Source: Pseudomonas sp. R5(2019) (lineage in GTDB: Bacteria; Pseudomonadota; Gammaproteobacteria; Pseudomonadales; Pseudomonadaceae). Taken from it: a DNA stretch of 64,000 nt. The DNA lies in contig NZ_JAAAMT010000028.1 in the NCBI RefSeq assembly GCF_009905435.1, positions 1 to 64,000 on the forward strand, read 5' to 3'. Positions 33,975 through 49,312 of the stretch are shown here, piece by piece; position 1 is the stretch's first letter; the number at the start of each line of letters is the position of its first letter. The position numbers and the translations under genes are program-made. Under the pieces are notes generated by a model. That model worked only from the letters and a program-made list of their open reading frames with translations. It did no database searches and was not told the origin of the DNA.

Positions 33975-35142
33975 CGGCAGCGAACCCCAGACTTCCTTGT
34001 TTGACCAATTGGCAGAGCAGCGTCAGGCCTTCTTCGTCGCTCAGCCATGGTTGGAGGTTTTCGATGTGCAGGGCGTCAGCCGAGCAGATCAGTTTCAACA
34101 GCTCGCGCAGCGCGCCCGGCAGCAGGCGGCTCTGACCGCTGGCGAACAATAGCAGGTCGTCGTCGACTTCGGACCAGGCCAGGCGTGCGCTCGGGTTACG
34201 GATCAGCAGGGCGCCTTGTTCCAGGCTCTCGACCAGGTCTTCTCCATGCAGTTCGGTGTCGTCGCCGCTGACCAGTTCGGGGTAGCGCGGCTCGGTCATG
34301 AACTGGCCGAACCAGGTGAGCAGCAGGCGTTCGTCGCTCATGTGCTCGGCCAGCAGGCGCTTGAGGCGGTCCAGGGCGTCATGCTGAATCTGGTGCGGGT
34401 CGGCGGCCGGCTGTGCGTCAGCATCGCTGTAGCGCTCTTCGTCCGGCAGGAACTGGCTGAGGAAGTCGGTGAAGTGGGTCAGGACTTCGGCGGCACTTGG
34501 CGCGCGGAAGCCGACCGAGTAGGTCATGCAGTCGTCGACGGCTACGCCGCAATGGGCCAGGCGCGGCGGCAGGTAAAGCATGTCGCCCGGTTCCAGTACC
34601 CACTCGTCGGTCTGCTGGAAGTCGGCCAGGATACGCAAATCGGCGTGCGGCAGCAGCGGGCTGTCGGAATCGCACATCTGGCCGATTTTCCAGTTGCGTT
34701 TGCCGTGGCCTTGCAGCAGGAACACGTCGTAGTTGTCGAAATGCGGGCCAACGCTGCCACCGGGTGCGGCGAAGCTGATCATCACGTCGTCGATGCGCCA
34801 GCTCGGCAGAAAGCGGAAGTGCTCCAGCAGGGCGCCGACTTCCGGCACAAACTGGTCGACGGCCTGTACCAGCAGCGTCCACTCACGCTCGGGCAACTTG
34901 CTGAACTCGTCTTCGGCGAATGGGCCGCGACGCATTTCCCACGGACGCTCGCCGTGCTCGAGGATCAGGCGCGATTCGACGTCTTCTTCCAGCGCCAGGC
35001 CGGCCAGTTCATCGGCGTCGATCGGGTTCTCGAAATCAGTAAAGGCCTGGCGGATCAGCAGGGGCTTTTTCTGCCAGTAGTCACGCAGGAATTCGCGTGC
35101 AGTCAAACCGCCAAGAAGCTGGAGTGGAATATCAGGATTCAT
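33967..35142 (-). CDS. roxA: Ribosomal protein uL16 arginine hydroxylase (RoxA/YcfD-like)
   Basis: This 391-aa JmjC-type Fe(II)/2-oxoglutarate oxygenase is of the YcfD family, which hydroxylates an arginine of ribosomal protein L16. The metal triad is visible as H134-x-D136 (GPHFDNYDVFLLQG) and H197 (PRLAHCGVAVDD), at nearly the same positions as in E. coli. The C-terminal winged-helix-like part follows to the end. The start is the ATG of MNPDIPLQLLGG at 35142. It is co-directional with the GNAT gene and lies after the purB terminator. Confidence 0.88.
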   Translation of the reverse strand: MNPDIPLQLLGGLTAREFLRDYWQKKPLLIRQAFTDFENPIDADELAGLALEEDVESRLILEHGERPWEMRRGPFAEDEFSKLPEREWTLLVQAVDQFVPEVGALLEHFRFLPSWRIDDVMISFAAPGGSVGPHFDNYDVFLLQGHGKRNWKIGQMCDSDSPLLPHADLRILADFQQTDEWVLEPGDMLYLPPRLAHCGVAVDDCMTYSVGFRAPSAAEVLTHFTDFLSQFLPDEERYSDADAQPAADPHQIQHDALDRLKRLLAEHMSDERLLLTWFGQFMTEPRYPELVSGDDTELHGEDLVESLEQGALLIRNPSARLAWSEVDDDLLLFASGQSRLLPGALRELLKLICSADALHIENLQPWLSDEEGLTLLCQLVKQGSLGFAADE

Positions 35143-35181
35143 GTGTAACCTATTGAAAAAAAGTACTTTTCTTTCAGGAAT

Positions 35182-35206
35182 AAAAACGCCCGGCACTGCC
35201 GGGCGT
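35182..35206 (-). terminator. purB terminator
   Basis: AACGCCCGGC and GCCGGGCGTT form a 10-bp stem around a short loop. A T-run follows on the minus strand. It sits 20 nt after the purB stop. Confidence 0.88.
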
Positions 35207-35225
35207 TCAGGCGGTGTAGGCAGCG

Positions 35226-36686
<1,461 letters not shown>

Positions 36687-36719
36687 CTATGAGGGGTGAA
36701 ATCTGCGTGAGCGCGGCGG

Positions 36720-37340
36720 TCAGCCGCGCATCATCGGGTACAGCTCCTTGAGCAGCTTGCGCCGGCTGATCACCAATTGCCAACGGTGGCCGCCCAGTTG
36801 CCGCCACAGACGCGCTGAGCGGATACCGGCCAGCAGCAGGGCGCGGATCTTGGAGGCATTGCTGGTTTGTTGCAGGTGGCGCATGTCTCCATGCACCTGG
36901 ATGCGTTGGCGCAGCGTGCTCAGGGTGTCCTGATACAGAGCACCACTGGCGGCAATCACGTTGTCGTGGACCAGGCCAAAGTGTTCGACTTGCTGCTGGA
37001 TTTGCGGCAGGCGGTTGCCGATCACTTCCAGCATGTCGCCGCGCTTGGCCAATTGCCGCTCCAGGCCCAGCATGCCGAGGGCGTAGCGCAGTGGTTCACG
37101 CTGCAGGCTCGCCGGGTCGCGCTCCAGGGCGCTGGCCAGTGCGCGGTAGCCGTCGCGTAGGTACAGGTCGTCGCCGCCGAACACTTCAAGGGTGTTTTTC
37201 GGGTCGCGAACCATCAGGCTGCCGAGCATGCAGCCGAGGTCGGCCTCGCTGGCGGTGCCGGTCTTGGCGATGCGGTCGACCAGCACGGCTGCCTGAAAGA
37301 CGCCGCCCAGTGCGATGAGTTGCTCTTGCATCGCATTCAT
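36720..37340 (-). CDS. hflD: High-frequency lysogenisation protein HflD homologue
   Basis: A 206-aa, mostly helical, membrane-associated protein that in E. coli modulates lambda CII. Its cellular role is unclear. Conserved stretches are [18 protein letters not shown] and the C-terminal [20 protein letters not shown]. Its start overlaps the mnmA stop (TGATG) and purB follows, the conserved mnmA-hflD-purB order. The assignment rests on both sequence and context. Confidence 0.93.
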   Translation of the reverse strand: MNAMQEQLIALGGVFQAAVLVDRIAKTGTASEADLGCMLGSLMVRDPKNTLEVFGGDDLYLRDGYRALASALERDPASLQREPLRYALGMLGLERQLAKRGDMLEVIGNRLPQIQQQVEHFGLVHDNVIAASGALYQDTLSTLRQRIQVHGDMRHLQQTSNASKIRALLLAGIRSARLWRQLGGHRWQLVISRRKLLKELYPMMRG

Positions 37341-38461
37341 CAATGGCTGCTCCAGGGTTCGGCAGTTTCGATCACGCCGCCACCCAGGCAAATTTCACCG
37401 TCATAAAACACGACCGATTGGCCGGGCGTCACGGCCCGTTGCGGTTCGTCGAACACGGCGCGGTAGCCGCTTTCAGTGTGCTCCAGGGTGCACGCCTGGT
37501 CGCTCTGGCGATAGCGGACCTTGGCTGTCAGGCGGCGCGGGCTGCTCAGGTCGATCGGGTTTACCCAGTAAATGTCCGAGGCGAGCAGGGCGCGGGAGAA
37601 CAGCCAGGGGTGTTCGTTACCTTGGCCGACGACCAGCACATTGCGCTTCAGGTCTTTCTCCAGCACATACCACGGCTCGTCGCCAGCGTCTTTCAGGCCG
37701 CCAATGCCCAGGCCCTGACGCTGGCCGATGGTGTGGTACATCAGGCCGTGGTGCTGGCCGATCACTTCGCCGTCGGTGGTCTGGATTTCACCCGGTTGGG
37801 CCGGCAGGTATTGCTTGAGAAAATCGCTGAAGCGACGCTCGCCGATAAAGCAAATGCCGGTGGAGTCTTTCTTCTTGGCAGTGGCCAGGCGGTATTTTTC
37901 AGCGATGGCACGCACTTCGGGCTTTTCCAGTTCGCCAACCGGGAACAGGGTCTTGGCGATTTGCTCGCCGCCGACGGCGTGCAGGAAGTAGCTCTGGTCC
38001 TTGTTCGGGTCCAGGCCCTTGAGCAGTTCGGTGCGACCGTCGATGTCGCGGCGGCGAACGTAGTGGCCGGTGGCGATCAGGTCGGCGCCCAGCGCCAGGG
38101 CGTAGTCGAGGAACGCCTTGAACTTGATTTCGCGGTTGCAGAGGATGTCCGGGTTGGGGGTACGCCCAGCCTTGTACTCCTCCAGGAAGTGTTCGAAGAC
38201 GTTGTCCCAGTATTCGGCAGCAAAGTTGGCGGTGTGCAGCTTGATGCCGATCTTGTCGCACACGGCCTGGGCGTCGGCCAGGTCTTCGCGGGCGGTGCAG
38301 TATTCAGTGCCGTCGTCTTCTTCCCAGTTCTTCATGAACAGGCCTTCGACCTGATAGCCCTGTTCGAGCAGCAGGAGAGCGGAAACGGAGGAGTCCACGC
38401 CGCCGGACATGCCGACGATGACGCGCAACTTGCCGGGTTCGATGAGAGCTGAATCAGACAT
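37340..38461 (-). CDS. mnmA: tRNA-specific 2-thiouridylase MnmA
   Basis: MnmA puts the 2-thio group on U34 of tRNA-Lys, -Glu and -Gln, using ATP and persulfide sulfur delivered by TusBCDE and TusE. The 373-aa protein shows the PP-loop [11 protein letters not shown] (18-28), catalytic C108 ([12 protein letters not shown]) and C204 ([11 protein letters not shown]). The sulfur-relay partner operon lies about 20 kb away in this window. It is co-transcribed with hflD (TGATG overlap). Confidence 0.97.
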   Translation of the reverse strand: MSDSALIEPGKLRVIVGMSGGVDSSVSALLLLEQGYQVEGLFMKNWEEDDGTEYCTAREDLADAQAVCDKIGIKLHTANFAAEYWDNVFEHFLEEYKAGRTPNPDILCNREIKFKAFLDYALALGADLIATGHYVRRRDIDGRTELLKGLDPNKDQSYFLHAVGGEQIAKTLFPVGELEKPEVRAIAEKYRLATAKKKDSTGICFIGERRFSDFLKQYLPAQPGEIQTTDGEVIGQHHGLMYHTIGQRQGLGIGGLKDAGDEPWYVLEKDLKRNVLVVGQGNEHPWLFSRALLASDIYWVNPIDLSSPRRLTAKVRYRQSDQACTLEHTESGYRAVFDEPQRAVTPGQSVVFYDGEICLGGGVIETAEPWSSH

Positions 38462-38532
38462 AGGGATAGGATGAGTATCTGGGAAAAGGAAGCGATTCTA
38501 TCAGGCTGCGGGCCCCAAGGCGAAAGGCGCGC

Positions 38533-38973
38533 TCAATCGCGGATCAGATCGAGGCTGTGCAGCGGGCCGGCCAGGTAGTCGTCGATGCAGCGCAACAGCA
38601 ACTCACTGCGCCAGCGTTCCGGCTGGGTGGCCAATTCGTCGCGTTCGAACCACTGTGCGCCGAGGATGCCGGTATCCAGTTTGCGTTCGGGATGGTGTTT
38701 GAGCGGGCGGGCGGCAAAGCACACGCGCTGGTAAGTGACGCCGTTGCTGGGAGCGGTATACAGGTAGATGCCGACCACGCCGGTCAGCTCGACGTCCCAG
38801 CCGGTTTCCTCGAGGGTTTCGCGCACGGCGGCTTCGCGCAGGGTTTCATTGGCCTCCAGGTGGCCAGCCGGTTGATTGAGCACATTGCGCCCACCCTTGA
38901 ATTCCTCCACCAGCAGAAAACGGCCCTGGTCTTCGACAATGGTGGCGACGGTGATATGCGGTTGCCAAGTCAT
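38533..38973 (-). CDS. nudJ: NUDIX hydrolase NudJ
   Basis: A 146-aa phosphatase of the NudJ type, which hydrolyses HMP-PP, thiamine diphosphate or nucleoside tri/diphosphates. The Nudix box is complete (GHLEANETLREAAVRETLEETGW, written as GHLEANE then REAAVRE then EETGW). The gene sits upstream of mnmA in the order known from E. coli. Start ATG 38973 gives the standard TWQPHITVATIV N-terminus. Confidence 0.93.
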   Translation of the reverse strand: MTWQPHITVATIVEDQGRFLLVEEFKGGRNVLNQPAGHLEANETLREAAVRETLEETGWDVELTGVVGIYLYTAPSNGVTYQRVCFAARPLKHHPERKLDTGILGAQWFERDELATQPERWRSELLLRCIDDYLAGPLHSLDLIRD

Positions 38974-39004
38974 GATTGCCTGTCCTTTTCAAGGTGTAAA
39001 AAGC

Positions 39005-39033
39005 AGAACCCCCGGTGCGTGGCCGGGGGTTCT
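39005..39033 (-). terminator. idh terminator
   Basis: AGAACCCCCGG and CCGGGGGTTCT form an 11-bp stem with a 7-base loop. GCTTTTTAC follows on the minus strand. It lies 20 nt past the idh stop. Confidence 0.88.
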
Positions 39034-39053
39034 GGTGTCACTTCAAACGGACC

Positions 39054-41677
<2,624 letters not shown>

Positions 41678-42934
41678 ATGGGATACCAGAAAATCAAGGT
41701 ACCAGCAGTCGGCGACAAGATTACCGTCAATGCAGACCATTCACTCAACGTTCCTGATAATCCGATCATTCCCTTTATCGAAGGCGACGGTATCGGCGTC
41801 GATATCAGCCCGGTGATGATCAAGGTCGTTGATGCTGCCGTCGAAAAAGCCTATGACGGCAAGCGCAAAATCTCGTGGATGGAAGTCTATGCCGGCGAAA
41901 AGGCCACCCAAGTCTATGACCAGGACACCTGGCTGCCGCAAGAAACCCTGGACGCTGTCAAAGATTACGTCGTCTCCATCAAAGGCCCCCTGACCACCCC
42001 GGTCGGTGGCGGTATCCGCTCCCTGAACGTTGCCTTGCGCCAGCAGCTCGACCTGTATGTGTGCCTGCGCCCGGTACGCTGGTTCGAAGGCGTACCAAGC
42101 CCGGTGAAAAAACCTGGCGACGTTGACATGACCATCTTCCGTGAAAACTCCGAAGACATTTACGCCGGTATCGAGTGGAAGGCCGGCTCGCCGGAGGCGC
42201 AGAAGGTCATCAAGTTCCTGAAAGAAGAAATGGGCGTCACCAAGATCCGTTTCGACCAGGACTGCGGTATCGGCGTCAAGCCGGTCTCCAGGGAGGGCAC
42301 CCAGCGCCTGGTGCGCAAGGCCCTGCAATATGTGGTCGACAATGATCGCAAGTCGCTGACGATCGTTCACAAAGGCAACATCATGAAGTTCACCGAAGGT
42401 GCCTTCAAGGATTGGGGCTATGAAGTCGCCAAGAACGAATTCGGCGCCGAGTTGCTCGATGGCGGTCCGTGGATGAAGTTCAAGAACCCGAAAACCGGCA
42501 GGGAAGTGGTGGTCAAGGACGCTATCGCCGACGCCATGCTGCAGCAGATCCTGTTGCGTCCGGCCGAGTATGACGTGATCGCCACCCTGAACCTGAACGG
42601 CGACTACCTCTCCGACGCATTGGCGGCCGAGGTGGGTGGTATCGGTATTGCACCGGGTGCCAACCTGTCCGACACCGTGGCCATGTTCGAAGCCACCCAC
42701 GGCACTGCGCCAAAATACGCCGGCAAGGACCAGGTCAACCCGGGTTCTGTGATTCTTTCGGCGGAAATGATGCTGCGCCACCTGGGCTGGACCGAAGCAG
42801 CCGACCTGATCATCAAGGGCACCAACGGCGCGATTTCGGCCAAGACCGTGACCTACGACTTCGAGCGTTTGATGGATGACGCGACGCTGGTATCGAGCTC
42901 GGGCTTTGGTGAAGCAGTCATCAAGCACATGTAA
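41678..42934 (+). CDS. icd: NADP-dependent isocitrate dehydrogenase, dimeric type
   Basis: The TCA-cycle isocitrate dehydrogenase (418 aa, like E. coli Icd). The [13 protein letters not shown] segment carries S115, the equivalent of the serine phosphorylated by AceK to divert carbon to the glyoxylate shunt. [10 protein letters not shown] and [17 protein letters not shown] are present for substrate and NADP/Mg binding. ATG 41678 gives the family N-terminus [15 protein letters not shown]. It ends before a clear terminator. Confidence 0.97.
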   Translation: MGYQKIKVPAVGDKITVNADHSLNVPDNPIIPFIEGDGIGVDISPVMIKVVDAAVEKAYDGKRKISWMEVYAGEKATQVYDQDTWLPQETLDAVKDYVVSIKGPLTTPVGGGIRSLNVALRQQLDLYVCLRPVRWFEGVPSPVKKPGDVDMTIFRENSEDIYAGIEWKAGSPEAQKVIKFLKEEMGVTKIRFDQDCGIGVKPVSREGTQRLVRKALQYVVDNDRKSLTIVHKGNIMKFTEGAFKDWGYEVAKNEFGAELLDGGPWMKFKNPKTGREVVVKDAIADAMLQQILLRPAEYDVIATLNLNGDYLSDALAAEVGGIGIAPGANLSDTVAMFEATHGTAPKYAGKDQVNPGSVILSAEMMLRHLGWTEAADLIIKGTNGAISAKTVTYDFERLMDDATLVSSSGFGEAVIKHM

Positions 42935-42948
42935 GACGAGCGAGCACT

Positions 42949-42984
42949 AAAAAACCGGCTGCGCATTGAGCAGCCGGTTTTTTT
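42949..42984 (+). terminator. icd terminator
   Basis: AACCGGCTGC pairs with GCAGCCGGTT around GCATTGA. Seven T follow on the plus strand. An A-run on the other side lets it also act on cspD. Confidence 0.9.
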
Positions 42985-43014
42985 GTGCCTGCGGTTTGAC
43001 TCGCAGGGCTTTTG

Positions 43015-43278
43015 TCAGGCGGTGACCTTGGCTTCAGTCGCAGCGCTGGCAGCGGGAGCGGTATCTTGCACCTTGGACGCACTGCAGATGTTCACCGCAT
43101 GCAGCCCCTTGGGCCCCTGGATGATCTCGAAGCTCACGGCCTGCCCGGCCTTGAGCGTCTTGTAACCGTCCATCTGAATGGCCGAGTAGTGGGCGAAGAG
43201 GTCTTCTGTCTTGCCGTCTTCGTTGATGAAACCGTAGCCCTTGGCATTGTTGAACCACTTGACTTTACCGCTTGCCAT
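43015..43278 (-). CDS. cspD: Cold-shock domain protein CspD
   Basis: An 87-aa nucleic-acid-binding protein. The cold-shock domain has RNP1-like KGYGFI and RNP2-like DLFAHYSAI, followed by a ~20-residue Ala-rich tail ([14 protein letters not shown]). CspD proteins act on single-stranded DNA or RNA and can inhibit replication in stationary phase. ATG 43278 is preferred to 43284, since GAGGG then stands 8 nt away. It is divergent from clpS, the same neighbourhood as in E. coli. Confidence 0.93.
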   Translation of the reverse strand: MASGKVKWFNNAKGYGFINEDGKTEDLFAHYSAIQMDGYKTLKAGQAVSFEIIQGPKGLHAVNICSASKVQDTAPAASAATEAKVTA

Positions 43279-43500
43279 GCTCATATCCCTCTGCAAAGGA
43301 CTCCATCACTGGAGTATCATCCACTACATCCGCATCGCGACCGACGAAATTGTGGTTGACTGGGCGGATCTTTATTACCCAATGTGGGTTCTATTGTTTG
43401 TAACACCGTTTTGCCGATAGTCAAGGTCATGCGATGCCCTTGTGCCGTCGCGGATACGGAAACCCACAATCCTGTTTGCCAACGATGAAACTTTCTTTCC

Positions 43501-43863
43501 ATGCATGCACACAGCCAGATTCGACTAACATTCAATCAGGATCGCCCGCAATCGCATGAGGACGACTCCTCGGGGCTGGCCTTGCAGGAGGCCAAGCCGG
43601 CGTTACAGGCTCCGCCTATGTATAAGGTGGTTTTGTTTAACGATGACTACACGCCGATGGATTTCGTCGTCGAAGTGCTCGAGGTGTTTTTCAACCTGAA
43701 CCGCGAGCTGGCGACCAAGGTCATGCTGGCCGTCCACACAGAAGGACGGGCAGTGTGCGGATTGTTTACCCGCGACATCGCCGAGACCAAGGCCATGCAG
43801 GTTAACCAGTACGCAAGGGAAAGCCAGCATCCGCTACTCTGTGAAATCGAGAAGGACGGTTAA
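43501..43863 (+). CDS. clpS: ClpS, N-degron adaptor for ClpA
   Basis: A 120-aa adaptor that binds N-terminal Leu, Phe, Trp and Tyr and delivers substrates to ClpAP. The core [18 protein letters not shown] lines the binding pocket, with the [19 protein letters not shown] block C-terminal to it. An N-terminal extension (~40 residues, [11 protein letters not shown]) is used to engage ClpA. It lies directly before clpA, 29 nt apart. Bpt and Aat, which make such N-termini, are encoded 3-5 kb downstream. Confidence 0.96.
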   Translation: MHAHSQIRLTFNQDRPQSHEDDSSGLALQEAKPALQAPPMYKVVLFNDDYTPMDFVVEVLEVFFNLNRELATKVMLAVHTEGRAVCGLFTRDIAETKAMQVNQYARESQHPLLCEIEKDG

Positions 43864-43892
43864 AGCCGGCCAGTTGGGTATGAGGTGAAGCT

Positions 43893-46163
43893 ATGTTAAA
43901 CCGCGAGCTCGAAGTCACCCTCAATCTCGCCTTCAAGGAGGCCCGTTCCAAACGTCATGAGTTCATGACCGTGGAACATCTCCTGCTGGCTCTATTGGAC
44001 AATGAGGCTGCTGCCACGGTACTGCGTGCCTGTGGCGCCAATCTCGACAAACTCAAGCACGACTTGCAGGAGTTCATCGACTCCACCACGCCGCTGATCC
44101 CTGTTCATGATGAGGACCGCGAAACCCAGCCAACCCTGGGCTTCCAGCGGGTGCTACAACGTGCCGTATTCCATGTGCAGAGCTCCGGCAAGCGCGAAGT
44201 CACGGGTGCCAACGTACTGGTGGCGATCTTCAGCGAGCAGGAAAGCCAGGCGGTCTTTCTGCTCAAGCAACAAAGCGTGGCGCGTATCGATGTCGTCAAC
44301 TACATCGCTCACGGCATTTCCAAGGTGCCAGGGCACGGCGAACATTCCGAGGGTGAGCAAGATATGCAGGACGACGAGGGCGGTGAGTCTTCTTCTTCAG
44401 GCAATCCGCTGGATGCTTATGCCAGCAACCTCAACGAACTGGCGCGCCAGGGTCGCATAGACCCGTTGGTGGGGCGCGAAGTGGAAGTTGAGCGCGTGGC
44501 GCAGATTCTCGCACGGCGTCGCAAGAACAACCCGCTGCTGGTCGGAGAGGCCGGTGTCGGTAAAACCGCCATCGCCGAAGGCCTGGCCAAGCGCATCGTT
44601 GATAATCAGGTGCCGGACCTGCTGGCCAACAGCGTCGTTTACTCCCTTGATCTGGGGGCGTTGCTGGCCGGTACCAAATACCGCGGCGATTTCGAGAAGC
44701 GCTTCAAGGCGTTGCTGCACGAGCTGAAAAAACGCCCGCAAGCGATTCTGTTCATCGATGAGATTCACACGATCATCGGTGCCGGTGCGGCCTCGGGCGG
44801 GGTGATGGATGCCTCGAACCTGCTCAAACCGTTGCTGTCGTCGGGTGATATCCGTTGCATCGGCTCGACCACCTTCCAGGAATTCCGCGGCATTTTCGAG
44901 AAAGACCGGGCCTTGGCGCGGCGCTTCCAGAAAGTGGATGTGAGTGAGCCGTCGGTGGAAGACACCGTTGGCATCCTGCGCGGCCTCAAGGGGCGTTTCG
45001 AGCAGCACCACAACATCGAGTACAGCGATGAGGCGCTGCGCGCGGCCGCTGAGCTGGCAGCGCGTTATATCAATGATCGGCACATGCCGGACAAGGCGAT
45101 CGATGTGATCGACGAGGCGGGTGCCTACCAGCGCCTGCAGCCGCTGGAAATGCGGGTCAAACGTATCGAAGTGCCGCAGGTCGAGGACATCGTCGCGAAA
45201 ATCGCGCGGATTCCACCAAAACACGTCACCAGCTCCGACAAGGAACTGCTGCGTAACCTGGAGCGCGATCTGAAGCTGACCGTGTTTGGTCAAGACGCTG
45301 CCATCGATTCGCTGGCTACCGCGATCAAGCTGTCTCGGGCAGGCCTGAAGTCGCCGGACAAACCGGTGGGTTCGTTCCTGTTCGCCGGCCCTACCGGCGT
45401 CGGCAAGACCGAAGCGGCGCGGCAACTGGCCAAGGCGCTGGGTGTGGAGTTACTGCGCTTCGACATGTCGGAGTACATGGAACGCCATACCGTATCGCGC
45501 CTGATCGGTGCGCCACCGGGCTATGTCGGTTTTGACCAGGGCGGCCTGTTGACTGAAGCGATCACCAAGCAGCCGCATTGCGTGCTGCTGCTCGATGAAA
45601 TCGAGAAGGCTCACCCCGAAGTCTTCAACCTGCTCTTGCAGGTCATGGACCACGGGACCCTGACCGACAACAACGGGCGCAAGGCGGATTTCCGCAACGT
45701 GATCGTGATCATGACCACTAACGCCGGTGCCGAAACCGCGGCGCGTGCTTCGATCGGCTTTACGCACCAGGACCACTCGTCCGATGCGATGGAAGTCATC
45801 AAGAAGAGCTTCACGCCCGAGTTCCGCAACCGTCTGGACACCATCATCCAATTTGGTCGCCTCAGCCATGAGGTCATCAAAAGCGTGGTGGACAAGTTCC
45901 TTATCGAGCTTCAGGCGCAGTTGGAAGACAAGCGTGTGCTGCTTGAGGTGACGGATGCGGCCCGTAGCTGGCTGGCAGCCGGTGGTTATGACGCGCAGAT
46001 GGGTGCGCGGCCGATGGCGCGGTTGATCCAGGACAAGATCAAGCGTCCGCTGGCGGAGGAAATCCTGTTTGGCGAGTTGGCTGAGCACGGTGGTGTCGTC
46101 CATATCGACATCGTCGATGGGGAGTTGACCTTCGAGTTCGAAACCACTGCAGAGATGGCATGA
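43893..46163 (+). CDS. clpA: ATP-dependent Clp protease ATP-binding subunit ClpA
   Basis: ClpA is the AAA+ unfoldase that feeds substrates into ClpP. The 756-aa protein has the Clp-N domain (1-~145), AAA-1 with Walker A GEAGVGKT (~218-225) and DEIHTIIG, and AAA-2 with Walker A GPTGVGKT (~499-506) and [11 protein letters not shown]. The ClpP-docking loop of ClpA type is expected in AAA-2. The linker between Clp-N and AAA-1 is acidic ([18 protein letters not shown]). Gene order clpS-clpA is standard. Confidence 0.97.
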   Translation: MLNRELEVTLNLAFKEARSKRHEFMTVEHLLLALLDNEAAATVLRACGANLDKLKHDLQEFIDSTTPLIPVHDEDRETQPTLGFQRVLQRAVFHVQSSGKREVTGANVLVAIFSEQESQAVFLLKQQSVARIDVVNYIAHGISKVPGHGEHSEGEQDMQDDEGGESSSSGNPLDAYASNLNELARQGRIDPLVGREVEVERVAQILARRRKNNPLLVGEAGVGKTAIAEGLAKRIVDNQVPDLLANSVVYSLDLGALLAGTKYRGDFEKRFKALLHELKKRPQAILFIDEIHTIIGAGAASGGVMDASNLLKPLLSSGDIRCIGSTTFQEFRGIFEKDRALARRFQKVDVSEPSVEDTVGILRGLKGRFEQHHNIEYSDEALRAAAELAARYINDRHMPDKAIDVIDEAGAYQRLQPLEMRVKRIEVPQVEDIVAKIARIPPKHVTSSDKELLRNLERDLKLTVFGQDAAIDSLATAIKLSRAGLKSPDKPVGSFLFAGPTGVGKTEAARQLAKALGVELLRFDMSEYMERHTVSRLIGAPPGYVGFDQGGLLTEAITKQPHCVLLLDEIEKAHPEVFNLLLQVMDHGTLTDNNGRKADFRNVIVIMTTNAGAETAARASIGFTHQDHSSDAMEVIKKSFTPEFRNRLDTIIQFGRLSHEVIKSVVDKFLIELQAQLEDKRVLLEVTDAARSWLAAGGYDAQMGARPMARLIQDKIKRPLAEEILFGELAEHGGVVHIDIVDGELTFEFETTAEMA

Positions 46164-46205
46164 AGTAGAGCAGGGCGCCTGGCGTCCCGCTTTTCCTTGG
46201 TGCAC

Positions 46206-46238
46206 ACAAAAACGCCCGGCATTGCCGGGCGTTTTTGT
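46206..46238. terminator. Bidirectional terminator between clpA and infA
   Basis: ACAAAAACGCCCGGC and GCCGGGCGTTTTTGT are perfect inverted copies around ATT, with A- and T-runs on each arm. It serves the converging clpA and infA. Confidence 0.93.
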
Positions 46239-46247
46239 GGGTGTTGC

Positions 46248-46466
46248 TTAGCGAGCGCGGTAGGTGATACGCCCTTTGCTCAAATCATAGGGCGTCAGCT
46301 CAACACGCACCTTGTCACCGGTCAGAATACGGATGTAGTTCTTGCGCATCTTGCCGGAGATATGCGCGGTTACGACGTGCCCATTTTCCAACTCCACACG
46401 AAACATGGTGTTGGGCAGGGTGTCGACGACAGTGCCTTCCATTTCGAAGCTGTCTTCTTTCGACAT
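46248..46466 (-). CDS. infA: Translation initiation factor IF-1
   Basis: A 72-aa OB-fold protein that binds the ribosomal A site during initiation. The sequence [19 protein letters not shown], then [20 protein letters not shown], is near-identical to the proteobacterial consensus. ATG 46466 is the conserved start, and upstream in-frame codons to 46562 are not part of the family. It lies between clpA and bpt, as in E. coli and Pseudomonas. Confidence 0.98.
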
Positions 46467-46567
46467 GCAGTAAAGCCCTCGGTGTCCAGTTATTGGCCCG
46501 GTGCAACTGCGCCAGGCTAAAAAGTGGCGTGCATTGTGCCCGAAAAATGGGGTTAACGCCAAGGGCT

Positions 46568-47275
46568 TCAGTTCAGGGTGATCCAGCGCTGATTGATCAG
46601 CAGCTCGATCGGGCGGTATTGAGTCTTGTAACTCATCTTCTTGCAGTTCTTGATCCAGTACCCGAGATAGACAGCGTCGAGCCCCAGGCGCAGGGTTTCG
46701 GCGATCTGCCAGAGAATGGCAAAACGGCCCAGGCTGCGGCGCTCTTCATCTGGTTCGTAGAAGGTATAAACCGCCGAAAGGCCATTGGGGAGCAGGTCGG
46801 TGACGGCGACGGCGACCAGTCGGCCCTCGAGCCGGAACTCGTAAAAGCGTGAGAAAGGCAGGTCTCGGACCAAAAAGGTGGCGAACTGGTCGCGGCTTGG
46901 TGGGTACATGTCGCCGTCGGCGTGCCGCTGCTCGATATAGCGGCGGTACAGCTCGAAGTACTCTTCACTGAAGGACGGGCGGGCCGCGGTTACCTGCAGG
47001 TCGGCGTTGCGCTTGAGAATGCGTTTTTGCTGGCGGCTTGGCAAAAAGCGCGCGACCGGGATGCGCGCAGGTACGCAGGCATTGCAGTTCTGGCAATGCG
47101 GACGATACAGGTGGTCACCACTGCGACGGAAGCCCATTTCCGACAAATCGGCATACACATTGACGTCCATCGGCTGGCTGGGGTCGAGGAATAATGTGGT
47201 CGCCTGCTCGTCGGGCAAGTAGCTGCACGAGTGGGGTTGAGTGGCATAAAACTTCAAGCGCGCCAGCTCGGTCAT
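46568..47275 (-). CDS. bpt: Aspartate/glutamate leucyltransferase Bpt
   Basis: This 235-aa enzyme moves leucine from Leu-tRNA to N-terminal Asp or Glu, creating an N-degron read by ClpS. The N-terminal cysteine cluster is visible (HSCSYL and [13 protein letters not shown]), and the C-terminal acyltransferase fold includes [20 protein letters not shown] 47275 with GGGGTTG upstream fits the conserved [15 protein letters not shown]. It follows aat by 2 nt in transcription order, so the two form an operon. Confidence 0.95.
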
Positions 47276-47277
47276 GA

Positions 47278-48012
47278 TCAACCCCTTTGGATAATGTCTT
47301 TGGATAAGTGTAAGCCAGTCGTGCAATCTCGCCCAGAAATCCAGCTGGCGCTATTGGGTTGATCGAGGTATTGCTGCAGGTAGCCGGTGAACTCGGCCCG
47401 GGATATGGCGCGGGCGCCCAGGCTGTGCAAATGGTGGGTCGGCATCTGGCAATCGATCAGCACAAAGCCGGCTTCGCGAAGGTGCTCGACCAGGGTGGCG
47501 AAGCCGAATTTCGAGGCGTTATCGGTGCGGCTGAACATCGATTCACCAAAAAACAGCTTGCCCATGGCCAGCCCGTAGAGGCCGCCGACCAGCTCATTGC
47601 CGTCGCGCACTTCTACCGAGTGAGCGAAGCCTTGCTCGTGTAGTTTCAAATAAGCCGTCTGCATGGCGCTGGTAATCCAGGTGCCCCCGGCGTAGTCCCG
47701 AGGGGCGGCGCAGGCGTGAATCACGGCTTCAAAATCCTGGTCAAAACTGACCTGGTAACGGCCCTGGCGCAGCAACTTGCGCAAGCTGCGGGAGACATGG
47801 AGTTCGTCAGGAAACAGCACGGTGCGAGGGTCGGGTGACCACCAGAGGATGGGCTGACCCTCCTCGAACCAGGGAAAGCAACCGTGGCGATAAGCTTGCA
47901 CCAGTCGCTCGGCGCTCAGGTCGCCGCCGGCTGCGAGCAGGCCATTGGGTTCACGCAGGGCTTTTTCCAGTGGTGGAAAGGTCAGGGTGTCGCGGTTAAG
48001 CCAGGTCAACAT
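47278..48012 (-). CDS. aat: Leucyl/phenylalanyl-tRNA--protein transferase Aat
   Basis: Aat transfers Leu or Phe from its tRNA to N-terminal Lys or Arg. The 244-aa protein has the family blocks [44 protein letters not shown] and [23 protein letters not shown] 48012 ([13 protein letters not shown]) matches the family N-terminus. No strong ribosome site precedes it, and an upstream start at 48078 would add a non-conserved stretch. It overlaps nothing and lies between trxB and bpt. Confidence 0.95.
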   Translation of the reverse strand: MLTWLNRDTLTFPPLEKALREPNGLLAAGGDLSAERLVQAYRHGCFPWFEEGQPILWWSPDPRTVLFPDELHVSRSLRKLLRQGRYQVSFDQDFEAVIHACAAPRDYAGGTWITSAMQTAYLKLHEQGFAHSVEVRDGNELVGGLYGLAMGKLFFGESMFSRTDNASKFGFATLVEHLREAGFVLIDCQMPTHHLHSLGARAISRAEFTGYLQQYLDQPNSASWISGRDCTTGLHLSKDIIQRG

Positions 48013-48074
48013 GGTAATGATCGAACCAGAAGGGGAGGGCGCGAAGGGCATTGAAACCACTTCGCGCCGTTCAT

Positions 48075-49034
<960 letters not shown>

Positions 49035-49312
49035 TCATAAGCCTTTGTCACGAAAGAGAATGCATGCTCAAATTAAATGGTATGAAAGTGCTGTCAGCTA
49101 TGCTGGAGCGATGCCAATACGGGCGTGGCATCGGCGTTACAAACCCGTACAATGCCGGGTGGCCTTGCGTCGGGGCCCGGGCCTTCGGGCGCAATGGACC
49201 TGGCAGTATGTTAAAAGTAGTCGGTCATCAACTTTCCACCTGACCCGAAAGGGCAGTATTTTCGTAGTCAATCATTTGTTGGACGCGCTACGAGCGCAGG
49301 AAAAGACGCGTT

